14,386 bases of DNA from GCA-016699445 sp964555055 (GTDB lineage: Bacteria > UBA10199 > JACPAL01 > GCA-016699445): contig CAZKQW010000020.1 in assembly GCA_964555055.1 (NCBI GenBank), forward strand, positions 1 through 14,386, read 5' to 3'. Below are positions 7,268-13,004 of the stretch, one piece after another (the stretch's first letter is position 1; every line of letters begins with the position of its first letter). The notes under the pieces are model-generated. The model worked only from the letters and a program-made list of their open reading frames with translations, made no database searches and was not told the DNA's origin. The position numbers were made by a program, and so were the translations under genes.

Positions 7268-7636
7268 TCATTTTAAAAAGTTTAGTTTCTCGAAAATCAC
7301 CACCCCTAAAAAAAGACAGGTCGTCGAGACTGCCATGCTGATCACGAAAGGCACGCGCGCTCGAAAAAGTAAAATTGCCGCGGCGAAGAAAATAAGGCTT
7401 GGGATGAGCCAAATCAGGACGTCTTTGGTGTAGCTTTCAAGGCGGGCCAAGTCCTTGGTTTCAACGTAAATCCAGATCAAAGAAAGGAAAGTCATCAGAG
7501 GTAAAGCCGTCAAAAGCGCTGCCCATTTTGGAAAAGTCTTCGCCAGGCTGCTGATGGCGGCGATCAAGAACGCGGACACGATGACTTTAAAGATAAAAAA
7601 TAAGGACTGAGCTGAGAGCATGCGCCTTTTTGGCAT
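7268..7636 (-). CDS. DUF3147-family membrane protein
   Basis: This 122-residue protein has four hydrophobic segments (about residues 10-30, 38-56, 73-90 and 96-114) and matches DUF3147. The diagnostic part is the helix pair around PKWAALLTALPLMTFLSLIWIYVETKD, where a small helix-breaking PLM and the acidic TKD follow, and IPSLIFFAAAILLF. Function is unknown; members are inner-membrane proteins, and a role in transport is only guessed at. The ATG at 7636 has AGGG upstream, while Met6 has AAAAGG before it and could be used instead. The gene lies 30 bases after the lipoprotein gene and 15 bases before the small membrane protein, consistent with one operon. Confidence 0.85.
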   Translation of the reverse strand: MPKRRMLSAQSLFFIFKVIVSAFLIAAISSLAKTFPKWAALLTALPLMTFLSLIWIYVETKDLARLESYTKDVLIWLIPSLIFFAAAILLFRARVPFVISMAVSTTCLFLGVVIFEKLNFLK

Positions 7637-7666
7637 GCTTTCCCTAAAATGTCACTCGTGGAAATC

Positions 7667-8221
7667 TCAACGTATAGGGGAAATAGGCGAAGTAGCTCCG
7701 CGGCTGGGAGCCGTGCTGGGCGTGTTCGGAAATGCGGGGTTTACCGTCGTGCCGCGGGGAGATCCTGGGAGACCCGTGGGTCCGGCTCCTGGGCGGGTCG
7801 AATCGCTAGGGTTCGAAGAGGGAGGCACCGTTGTCCCTCTGTTATTGTTGGGATCGGTCGAGAGACCTGAAGGGTTAGTACCGGCCGGATTCGTGGAGCC
7901 GCCACCGGTATTGGTGGATCCGCCTATCGGATTTGTCGAACTCCCGGGATTTCCTGTAGGTCCTATGTTACCCATATTTCCGGAAAAACCTCCGTTCATA
8001 CCGGCCATTCCTGAATTTCCTAATGCTGAAGGCCCTCCCATATCCGTCGAACTTCCGGAAGTGCCTGCGGTCGTATGATTAGCGAGCGAAGAGGAGGTGA
8101 GGGGAGCGGCGGCGCCCTGTTGGATGTCGTTGCGGGGTCCGCAGCCTGCAATATTGGGTAGGCTAAAAAGTCCTGAAGCTAAGAACGGTAGGATTTTTTT
8201 CGTCAATCTCATGAATTTCAT
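7667..8221 (-). CDS. Gly/Ser/Pro/Asn-rich lipoprotein
   Basis: A 184-residue lipoprotein. The start was chosen at the second ATG (8221) because GGAGG lies 4 bases upstream of it (8226-8230); the longer frame to 8260 has no comparable site. After a basic start (MKFMRLTKK), a hydrophobic stretch ends in a lipobox, L-P-N-I-A-G-C (Cys about residue 27), so the protein is expected to be cleaved and lipidated at that Cys. The mature part is almost devoid of large hydrophobic or charged residues and is dominated by Gly, Ser, Pro, Asn and Thr, with loose repeats such as G-S-S-T-N-P, GGSTN and GGGSTNPAG. It is most likely disordered: a spacer, a surface coat or an adhesion-type stalk. Low-complexity composition makes homology searching unreliable. 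Confidence 0.75.
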   Translation of the reverse strand: MKFMRLTKKILPFLASGLFSLPNIAGCGPRNDIQQGAAAPLTSSSLANHTTAGTSGSSTDMGGPSALGNSGMAGMNGGFSGNMGNIGPTGNPGSSTNPIGGSTNTGGGSTNPAGTNPSGLSTDPNNNRGTTVPPSSNPSDSTRPGAGPTGLPGSPRGTTVNPAFPNTPSTAPSRGATSPISPIR

Positions 8222-8225
8222 AATG

Positions 8226-8230
8226 CCTCC
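8226..8230 (-). promoter_or_regulatory. ribosome binding site for the lipoprotein
   Basis: GGAGG on the minus strand, 4 bases upstream of the ATG at 8221. It decides the start in favour of the short form of the lipoprotein, whose signal peptide is then of normal length. Confidence 0.75.
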
Positions 8231-8362
8231 ATTTTCGTTTCTCATCGTTTTACCTTGCATTCGTGCTTACAGGACGAAACTTATCGAATCATAAAGGCGA
8301 TTCAATAGGGGCCCGGAGGAATGTAAGATCGGATGATCCCTGAAGGGAGACTAAATTTCCCT

Positions 8363-8395
8363 CAAAACGCAACGCCCGTCGGCGATTACGTTGAG
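8363..8395 (-). terminator. weak hairpin after the metal-dependent hydrolase gene
   Basis: The transcribed minus strand can form a stem of CGCC with GGCG around a GACG loop, with an outer CAAC/GTTG helix, followed by a run of only four T. It lies 20-50 bases after the stop of the hydrolase gene, where a terminator is expected. The short T-run makes it a weak candidate. Confidence 0.3.
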
Positions 8396-8414
8396 GCCGC
8401 GTCCCGGAAACTTT

Positions 8415-9446
8415 TCATCCCTTTTTCGCACCGAAAAGATCCCGGCCCAAGATCATTTGGCCCAAGAGCTTCCAGCGTTCCTTTGAGAATGTCGACCGAT
8501 CCCGGAAAGAGACGAAGGGCGTGTGGGTGTCCGGCGACGCCGGATCGAGCACGATGCCCCAGAGGGGTCGGATCTCGTTGGGGATCGCCGAGTAGCGAAC
8601 ATCGATGATGGTATTGCGGTTTTCGGGATGCAAAGAAAGAAAGCCGTTGGAGAACCAGCGGAATCTCTCGATGTCCCTCGCCGCGACCGATCCCTCCGGG
8701 AGTCCGGGGAAATCCCGGCGTACGTCCAACTTTTCGATCGAGCTCCCCTCATAGGTTCGCGTCTCAAGGCCCGGAAACACCCAAAAAGCGTCGACGTAGT
8801 AACGGCCTTCCGCCTCATAGACGGACTTCCATAATAAGAGATTCCCGAAACTGGGTTTAACTTCCAGAGCTTGGATGCGATGCCCTCGACGGGCGGCCAG
8901 CCGTGTGGCTTCCGCTTCGCCGATACGGTGTTGAAGGACTCCCCAGCCGAGATAGAGGAGGGAGAAGGCGAAGGCGGCCCGGGCAAGACGGCGGCTGCGT
9001 CTTTTAAAGGCGATGACGAGGAGGACGAGCATCGTCAGCGTCAATACGGGATCGACGATCGAAATGTTATGCCAGGCGATGCGCGCGTTCGAGAAGGGCC
9101 AAAAAAGCTGCGTGCCGTAGCTCGTGCAGGCATCGAGGAGGCCATGGGTCCCGTAACCCAAGGTTGCCACGGCCCAGAGATCGCGGAAAGATGCGGACGA
9201 ACGGAAAATTTTCTTCAAGAGGACGGCGACGGCCGCTCCACCCACGGGGATGAAAATAAGGGAATGGGTGAAATGCCGGTGGTACTCCAGAAAGAGGAGA
9301 GGGTCCTTTTTGGATGTGATGAGGACGTCGATGTCGGCCAGCAAGCCGGAGAGGAAGCCTACCCAAGCGGCTAAGCGGAGCTTCGATTCCTTTAAGAAAG
9401 ACATGGGGAGGGCGGCGCCGAAAACGCCTTGAGAAAGGGGATCCAT
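8415..9446 (-). CDS. YdjM-family membrane-bound metal-dependent hydrolase
   Basis: This 343-residue inner-membrane protein belongs to the YdjM (PF04307-type) family, related to phospholipase-like and LexA-regulated hydrolases. The N-terminal half holds the family's metal-ligand pattern: LLADID with Asp38 and Asp40, HRHFTHS with His56, His58 and His61, and GYGTHGLLDACTSYG with His101 and Asp105. Hydrophobic helices surround these (about 26-40, 60-78, 93-112, 130-147, 155-170). Beyond residue 175 lies a soluble domain of about 165 residues that I cannot assign; many family members lack it or have a different one. The start at 9446 has a weak GGTGG. The substrate is unknown. It is transcribed away from the phage-type gene, with a 263-base gap between the two starts. 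Confidence 0.85.
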   Translation of the reverse strand: MDPLSQGVFGAALPMSFLKESKLRLAAWVGFLSGLLADIDVLITSKKDPLLFLEYHRHFTHSLIFIPVGGAAVAVLLKKIFRSSASFRDLWAVATLGYGTHGLLDACTSYGTQLFWPFSNARIAWHNISIVDPVLTLTMLVLLVIAFKRRSRRLARAAFAFSLLYLGWGVLQHRIGEAEATRLAARRGHRIQALEVKPSFGNLLLWKSVYEAEGRYYVDAFWVFPGLETRTYEGSSIEKLDVRRDFPGLPEGSVAARDIERFRWFSNGFLSLHPENRNTIIDVRYSAIPNEIRPLWGIVLDPASPDTHTPFVSFRDRSTFSKERWKLLGQMILGRDLFGAKKG

Positions 9447-9516
9447 CCACCACGCCTAACTTCGAATCCCGCCGAAAATAAAGGATTTCCTTAATCCCTT
9501 ACCGGGTCTCGGGGTC

Positions 9517-9544
9517 TTGACAGGAAGCCCTTTATGTTTATCTT
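9517..9544 (+). promoter_or_regulatory. candidate sigma-70-type promoter
   Basis: TTGACA (9517-9522) is followed after 16 bases by TATCTT (9539-9544), a perfect -35 with a 4-of-6 -10. It lies about 165 bases upstream of the phage-type gene's ATG, leaving a long leader. Positional support only. Confidence 0.3.
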
Positions 9545-9697
9545 AGGGACGTAAACAACATTGGGTTTTAGGTTCGGTTTCAGGATCTTGCACTTCCGTC
9601 TGGTTTTTGCCTCTTTCCCCCCACATCCCGCGCACATTATCGTCCTATAAGTATGGCATCGCGCGCCCGAAGCTCGTAGATCTGACCCGCAAACGAC

Positions 9698-9704
9698 AAA
9701 GGAG
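9698..9704 (+). promoter_or_regulatory. ribosome binding site for the phage-type gene
   Basis: AAAGGAG, 5 bases before the ATG at 9710. It sets the start at ATG rather than at the GTG at 9704, which lies inside the site. Confidence 0.75.
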
Positions 9705-9709
9705 TGGTC

Positions 9710-10213
9710 ATGGAAACCACCACAGAGAACAGAAGCACCGCGTCCCCTCAAGAAACGGGCGCGGAGAATCAACCGAATCCCTCGCCGACGGCCTCCTTTA
9801 CCGCGCATTTCACGGCCGAAGAGGAAAAGGCGCAGGTACGCCTCATCCAGCAGGTCATGAAGGCGGTCATGAGGGAAAAGGAACATTTCGGGATCATCCC
9901 GGGATATGGCAACAAGCCCACGCTTTTTAAGGCGGGGGCCGAGAAGCTGGCCCATACGTTCCGATTGGCGCCGCGCTACGAGGAGCTGCTGGGGAGCCAC
10001 GAGGATCCGGATTTCATTTCGTACAAGATTCGTTGCGATTTGATCCATATCCCGACCGGCCGTTTCGTAGGTTCTGGATTGGGCACCTGTAACTCTCGCG
10101 AAAAGCGCTACGAATCCGCGTCGAACCAACCCGGAAAGGAAGAGAACCCCTGGCCCTTCCAAAACACCCTTATAAGATGGCGTGCAAGCGGGCTCTGGTC
10201 GCCGCCGTCCTGA
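9710..10213 (+). CDS. phage-associated conserved protein, 5' part before frameshift
   Basis: First part of a gene split by a frameshift. After a Thr/Pro/Glu-rich, probably disordered N-terminus (1-35) comes AEEEKAQVRLIQQVMKAVMREKEHFGIIPGYGNKPTLFKAGAEK-type sequence, then LAHTFRLAPRYEELLG, IRCDLIHIPTGRFVGSGLGTCNSREKRY. This pattern (HFGxIPG, KPTLxKxGAEKL, CNSREKRY) belongs to a family common in phages, prophages and plasmids of proteobacteria. Members are annotated as hypothetical; their place beside recombination genes suggests DNA recombination or annealing, which is inference. From 10171 the frame reads nonsense (LIRWRASGLWSPPS) to a stop at 10213. The true continuation is in the next frame. 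Alone on the plus strand amid minus-strand genes, it looks like a stray prophage gene. Confidence 0.7.
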   Translation: METTTENRSTASPQETGAENQPNPSPTASFTAHFTAEEEKAQVRLIQQVMKAVMREKEHFGIIPGYGNKPTLFKAGAEKLAHTFRLAPRYEELLGSHEDPDFISYKIRCDLIHIPTGRFVGSGLGTCNSREKRYESASNQPGKEENPWPFQNTLIRWRASGLWSPPS

Positions 10214-10584
10214 ACGCGACGGCCGCCAGCGACATCTTCACGCAGGACCTGGAGGATATGAGGGACCTAGAGGCGGAAAAAGCGGAAGCCGCCAAGATCG
10301 ACCTGCCCATTCACGATGCCCGCTCCCCGATCGTGACGCGCTTCTTCGAAGCGAACGCGAAGCTCGAGAAGCTCTACGGTGAGGGCGCGTACCGGGCATT
10401 CCTGCGCAATTCCAAAGGCGAATCGCCCACTTTGATCAAAATCCGCGGGTGGGGAACGGCCCGGCAGCTGGCTTGGCTGGAAAAAGCGACGATCGCGATG
10501 GAGGACGAGATCCGTGCGGAAAGAGACCATCAGAGGGAAGGGGTTTCCGAACCCGAATCTAGGGCTTCCGATAAATCCCATTAA
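10177..10584 (+). CDS. phage-associated conserved protein, 3' part after frameshift
   Basis: Second part of the same gene. It begins inside the family's KMAxKRALVAAVLNATAASDIFTQDLEDM signature, which normally follows an NTLYK segment. That segment is present in the first frame only as NTL; one base is missing between CTT and TAT at about 10170. Adding it would give an unbroken protein of about 291 residues from 9710 to 10584. The rest is Glu/Ala-rich with a predicted helical stretch and a possible small domain around TLIKIRGWGTARQLAWLEKATIAMEDEIR, then an acidic-basic tail. No internal ribosome site fits ATG 10177. A one-base deletion by sequencing error, or a recently broken gene, are both possible. 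The stop overlaps the end of the convergent secreted-protein gene by 26 bases. Confidence 0.7.
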   Translation: MACKRALVAAVLNATAASDIFTQDLEDMRDLEAEKAEAAKIDLPIHDARSPIVTRFFEANAKLEKLYGEGAYRAFLRNSKGESPTLIKIRGWGTARQLAWLEKATIAMEDEIRAERDHQREGVSEPESRASDKSH

Positions 10585-11278
10585 ACGATACGCTCATGCC
10601 GCCGCACTGGTTATTATCAGAGACGAATAAAAAATCTCCGATAAGGTCCATTTCCGCACGGCAGCAGAAGTCTCCCTGGCACGGTTGGGGATCATCGCGA
10701 TCCCGGCTGGTCAGGGAGACGTGGGCGCCTCGAAGGCTCGCGGGTCCATAAAGATCCCCCGTGCGCTCGCCGCCGGAGATTTCTATCTTCAGCACCGCGG
10801 AGCCGTCGACGAAGAGTGCGTTCTCATCCTTTCCCTTTTGAAATCGGATCTGGCCCGCCCCGTCTTTCCAGGCGCCGATCCATTGCGAGGCCGGCCGCGG
10901 AACGGGATCGGATACGGCCAAGGCGCTTCTCGGGAACCAACCGATCGTCTCCTTGCCTTTCGCCGAGCGGTACCAAACGCAGGCCCATGCGGGATCGGAA
11001 CCGGCCGTTCGGCTCACGACCACGGAGTCGCCGGAAATCAGGTAGGCTTTGGAGAGGCACTTTTTATCGGAAGCCCCGGGACATCCCGGTCCGTCTTTTC
11101 GGAAATAATTTTTAGCCGGCGCGTCGGCTTTGACGGAAGCCGTTTTGAGGGGACTTCCCTTGATGAATCCGTAGAAATCGCAAAAAACTTGGGTTTCGGC
11201 GTGAAGCTTAGCGGGGGTGGCCTGCATGAGAAAGGCCGTCAAGGCGATCCATAACCGTAATCGATGATTTTTTATCAT
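10559..11278 (-). CDS. secreted Cys-rich protein with SH3-like domain
   Basis: The 239-residue protein starts with a signal peptide: basic MIKNHRLR, then a hydrophobic LWIALTAFLMQATPA, and a probable cleavage after LHA (about residue 27). The mature part has 8 cysteines, an even number that fits disulfide bonding in the periplasm or outside. Residues 40-130 look like a bacterial SH3-type domain: SVKADAPAKNYF, then GDSVVVSRT, VWYRSAKGKETIGWFPRSALAV, where the GWFPRSAL end is typical of such domains. The rest (about 135-239) reads like a second beta-rich part (GAWKDGAGQIRFQKGKD, then KIEISGGERTGDLYG, ending in FNGIYRKP). SH3-type domains bind peptides or cell-wall material, but the ligand here is unknown. 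The gene converges on the phage-type gene and its 3' end overlaps it. The start has no strong Shine-Dalgarno. Confidence 0.75.
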   Translation of the reverse strand: MIKNHRLRLWIALTAFLMQATPAKLHAETQVFCDFYGFIKGSPLKTASVKADAPAKNYFRKDGPGCPGASDKKCLSKAYLISGDSVVVSRTAGSDPAWACVWYRSAKGKETIGWFPRSALAVSDPVPRPASQWIGAWKDGAGQIRFQKGKDENALFVDGSAVLKIEISGGERTGDLYGPASLRGAHVSLTSRDRDDPQPCQGDFCCRAEMDLIGDFLFVSDNNQCGGMSVSFNGIYRKP

Positions 11279-11323
11279 GCGGCTTCATAGACCAAGCATC
11301 TCCTCGGATCAATGATCAATGCC

Positions 11324-11890
11324 TCACCGCCCAAGGCCTTGGAGGAAGGATTCCGAGAAGGCGAAGGCTTCGGAGCTGAGGTAGCCGATATGCTCCAGGA
11401 GTTTTCGAAGCGGAGGAAAGGCGCGGAGGGAAGGGTAGGTGGGGAGAACCTCATCCAGGATCGCGTCCCGGCGCGCGTCTTCTAGATCGGGTAAAATCAG
11501 GCAGAGGGAGAAGAAAGCCGAGACGGTGAAGTAGCGATTTTGTTTGGCCTTAGGATCCAAGGACGGATCCTCCAAGCAGTACCCGATGTCGTCGGCGATT
11601 TTAGCGACTAAGGGTTCAGGAGCGAAGCCGCCGCTTTTTTTGGAAGTGCTCCACGCATTCCGATAGCGGGCGATCAAACGGGGAAAGTCGATCTCTGGAA
11701 GTTTTGTCTTGAAGAGCGGATGGCGCAAAGGAGGGTGAGAGCAGACCCTCCACGCTTTCGGGAGAGAGGAAGGCGGGGAAGGAGCCGGGCCAGGAGGAGG
11801 GTAGAGAGCCCTCACATGATTCGCAGAGGAAGTCGTTGAGAACATCACGGGTGCGCAAGCCAAAGCTGCTGAGGATGCCGATGAGGTCAT
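11324..11890 (-). CDS. hypothetical protein, frame probably disrupted
   Basis: I do not recognise this protein. The C-terminal half (about residues 65-188) reads as ordinary soluble helical sequence, with RLIARYRNAW, EPLVAKIADDIG, DPKAKQNRYFTVSAFFSLCLILPDLEDARRDAILDEV. The N-terminal part (1-62) is a Pro/Ser-rich reading that looks out of frame: over the same bases another frame gives a more protein-like LIGILSSFGLRTRDVLNDFLCESCEG with codon ends rich in G and C. The two meet at about 11690-11700 near an AAAA run. A short third frame farther upstream (11925-11890) reads MELASSVLRKNP and may be the true N-terminus. ATG 11890 does have a fair AAGGAAG site. A protein of about 200 residues broken by one or two indels is my best reading; the annotated start is unsure. 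Confidence 0.5.
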   Translation of the reverse strand: MTSSASSAALACAPVMFSTTSSANHVRALYPPPGPAPSPPSSLPKAWRVCSHPPLRHPLFKTKLPEIDFPRLIARYRNAWSTSKKSGGFAPEPLVAKIADDIGYCLEDPSLDPKAKQNRYFTVSAFFSLCLILPDLEDARRDAILDEVLPTYPSLRAFPPLRKLLEHIGYLSSEAFAFSESFLQGLGR

Positions 11891-11945
11891 GGATTCTTCC
11901 TTAGCACGCTGGATGCCAATTCCATGAATTCGAGAATCTTTGTTT

Positions 11946-11995
11946 TTTAGGCGGTTGGAAGAATTTCCATGGACTTTTTTGCCTAAACGGTAGGC
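11946..11995. repeat. TAGGC/GCCTA inverted repeats in a divergent region
   Basis: TTTAGGC at 11946-11952 is matched by its inverse GCCTAAA at 11981-11987, and GCCTA-AACGG-TAGGC (11981-11995) forms a perfect 5-base hairpin. They sit in the region between a minus-strand gene and the plus-strand small secreted gene, 21 bases before its ATG. The position would suit an operator, but the repeats are short. Confidence 0.3.
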
Positions 11996-12016
11996 AGTGA
12001 CGTAAAAGGAGGCGTT

Positions 12017-12257
12017 ATGACCAGAGCATCCCTAAAAAGTTACCCAGCTTTCTTTTTGATTCTTTTCGGCCTCTGGGGAAGCGCCTTCGGCGACGCGCGG
12101 TGGGGATTACGAGGCGTGCAACAAGAGGCCGCTGAACCTCAAGCTGAACGAAACGATGATCCAAAACCTGAATCGCGATCCCGACACCTCGTCGACTTTA
12201 TGCGTGGGGCTGTGCGACAAGCAGGCGGGGATGCTGTGGCGGTTGCGGTGGAAGTGA
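12017..12257 (+). CDS. small secreted protein with apparent frameshift
   Basis: The start is firm: AAAAGGAGG (12004-12012) is 4 bases before ATG. The first 28 residues are a signal peptide (hydrophobic YPAFFLILFGLWGSAFG, likely cut after AFG). Past about 12100 the initial frame becomes unremarkable and runs to 12274. The neighbouring frame from 12102 gives GDYEACNKRPLNLKLNETM, NLNRDPDTSSTLCVGLCDKQAGML and stops at 12257; most of its codons end in G or C, as in the other genes here. I infer that the true protein is the signal peptide followed by this second frame, about 80 residues with three Cys, and that one base is extra near 12095-12105. If the first frame is right instead, the product is 85 residues. 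Function unknown. Confidence 0.55.
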
Positions 12258-12262
12258 AGATG

Positions 12263-12280
12263 CGCCCCTTATAAAGGGCG
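12263..12280. terminator. hairpin between convergent genes, no T-run
   Basis: CGCCC-c-TT pairs with AAGGGCG around an ATA loop, between the convergent small secreted gene and yggU. It lies just past the stop of the preferred frame at 12257. It lacks a clear U-run on either strand, so it is only a weak or assisted terminator candidate. Confidence 0.3.
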
Positions 12281-12289
12281 AGGTCTGAT

Positions 12290-12517
12290 TTAATCGAGGG
12301 AATCGATCACGACGATTTTATTTCGGGAATGCGCTCCCAGCTTGATGAGGACGGACGAACGCGGAACGGAAAAGTGTTTCGCCAAAAGCCTCGTTAGAGC
12401 GTCATTGGCTTTACCCTCCAACGCGGGTTCTTTCACCGAAATATGGTAGTCCCCATCTCCGACTTTTTCTATCCGCTCGTGGCGGGCGTTGGGCTTCAAA
12501 GTAACTTTGAGTTTCAT
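12290..12517 (-). CDS. yggU: DUF167/YggU-family protein (UPF0235)
   Basis: This 75-residue protein is the whole of the DUF167 domain. The family signature is clear: KVTLKPNARHERIEKV, then YHISVKEPALEGKANDALTRLLAKHFSVP, and SSVLIKLGAHSRNKIVVID. Members are small mixed alpha/beta cytoplasmic proteins of about 75-100 residues with no settled biochemical function. The EGKAN core motif and the G-x-x-SR-x-K region are both intact. It lies 53 bases downstream of the short Lys-rich gene and may share its transcript. Convergent with the small secreted gene, 32 bases away. Confidence 0.92.
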   Translation of the reverse strand: MKLKVTLKPNARHERIEKVGDGDYHISVKEPALEGKANDALTRLLAKHFSVPRSSVLIKLGAHSRNKIVVIDSLD

Positions 12518-12570
12518 GGGGTGGACGAATGCAGTTTTTCGGATCTATCGTGGTCTTATAAAGGCTTTTT

Positions 12571-12720
12571 TTAACGATTCTTCGGCGCGCCGGATTTCGT
12601 TTGGATCGTCTTCCTATCCTCGTGGATGTCGCGCGATTTGGAGAAAGGCCTGGCCTTCTTCTTAGATTTCGTCGCCGATTTCTTGAGGGCTTTGATCGTT
12701 TTTTCGAGTTTCCGGGACAT
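12571..12720 (-). CDS. short Lys-rich basic protein, 49 residues
   Basis: This gene is shorter than ordinary ORF cutoffs. It runs from ATG 12720 (AGGAG at 12726-12730, 5 bases upstream) to TAA at 12571-12573. The product begins MSRKLEKTIKALKKSATKSK and ends KSGAPKNR; more than a third of its residues are Lys or Arg, and the middle is KKKARPFSKSRDIHEDRK. Such composition fits a nucleic-acid-binding or chromatin-like tail or a ribosome-associated peptide. It has no family that I know. The good ribosome site and the position in a run of same-strand genes support it; composition alone could be misleading. Confidence 0.55.
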   Translation of the reverse strand: MSRKLEKTIKALKKSATKSKKKARPFSKSRDIHEDRKTIQTKSGAPKNR

Positions 12721-12793
12721 ATACGCTCCTTAGGGTTTTAACGACGGTACTTTAAAAGCTTCATTACAGGCAAAATCCATCGGGAAAATGATT

Positions 12794-12994
12794 TTACTCA
12801 TATTCCCCGCCTCCCTGCGCCATCTTCTCCAGGACGAGAGCCCGTGTCTTCGAATCGATCCCGGCCTCTTTCAGGAGGGCAGCGGCTTTCCCAAAATCGT
12901 CGGAGTCGACCACCTCCAGGAACGCGTCCACTCTGTCGATCGAGGCCAACTTTTCCATAACTAAGGATCCTTCGAGTTCTTGAAGTTTACGCAT
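12794..12994 (-). CDS. hypothetical 66-residue protein
   Basis: Small acidic-helical protein, not recognised. It reads as a likely helix pair: LASIDRVDAFLEVVDSDDF and KAAALLKEAGIDSKTRALVLEKMAQ, ending in GGGEYE. It starts 10 bases after the alcohol dehydrogenase stop, so it may be translated from the same transcript. The ATG at 12994 has only a weak site; Met13 has AAGGA about 9 bases upstream, which would give a 54-residue form. No signal peptide or membrane segment. Confidence 0.55.
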   Translation of the reverse strand: MRKLQELEGSLVMEKLASIDRVDAFLEVVDSDDFGKAAALLKEAGIDSKTRALVLEKMAQGGGEYE

Positions 12995-13004
12995 GAGCTT
13001 GTAC

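Noticed and set aside
7618..7640. Inverted GCATGC motifs at the DUF3147 start
   Set aside because: The inverted match is short and interrupted and lies within the coding start; probably chance.
7620..8078. A plus-strand frame rich in Pro, Val and Glu
   Set aside because: It is the antisense of the low-complexity lipoprotein; its regularity comes from that repeat-like sequence.
8871..9374. A 167-codon plus-strand frame opposite the YdjM-type gene
   Set aside because: It is Gly/Asp/Glu-rich antisense of membrane helices, with no start site or homology signal.
9491..10162. A 223-codon minus-strand frame opposite the phage-type gene
   Set aside because: It is antisense to the recognised plus-strand family and has no protein features of its own.
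10165..10185. Programmed -1 frameshifting in the phage-type gene
   Set aside because: No slippery heptamer is present in the zero frame and the upstream frame reads only a short nonsense tail.
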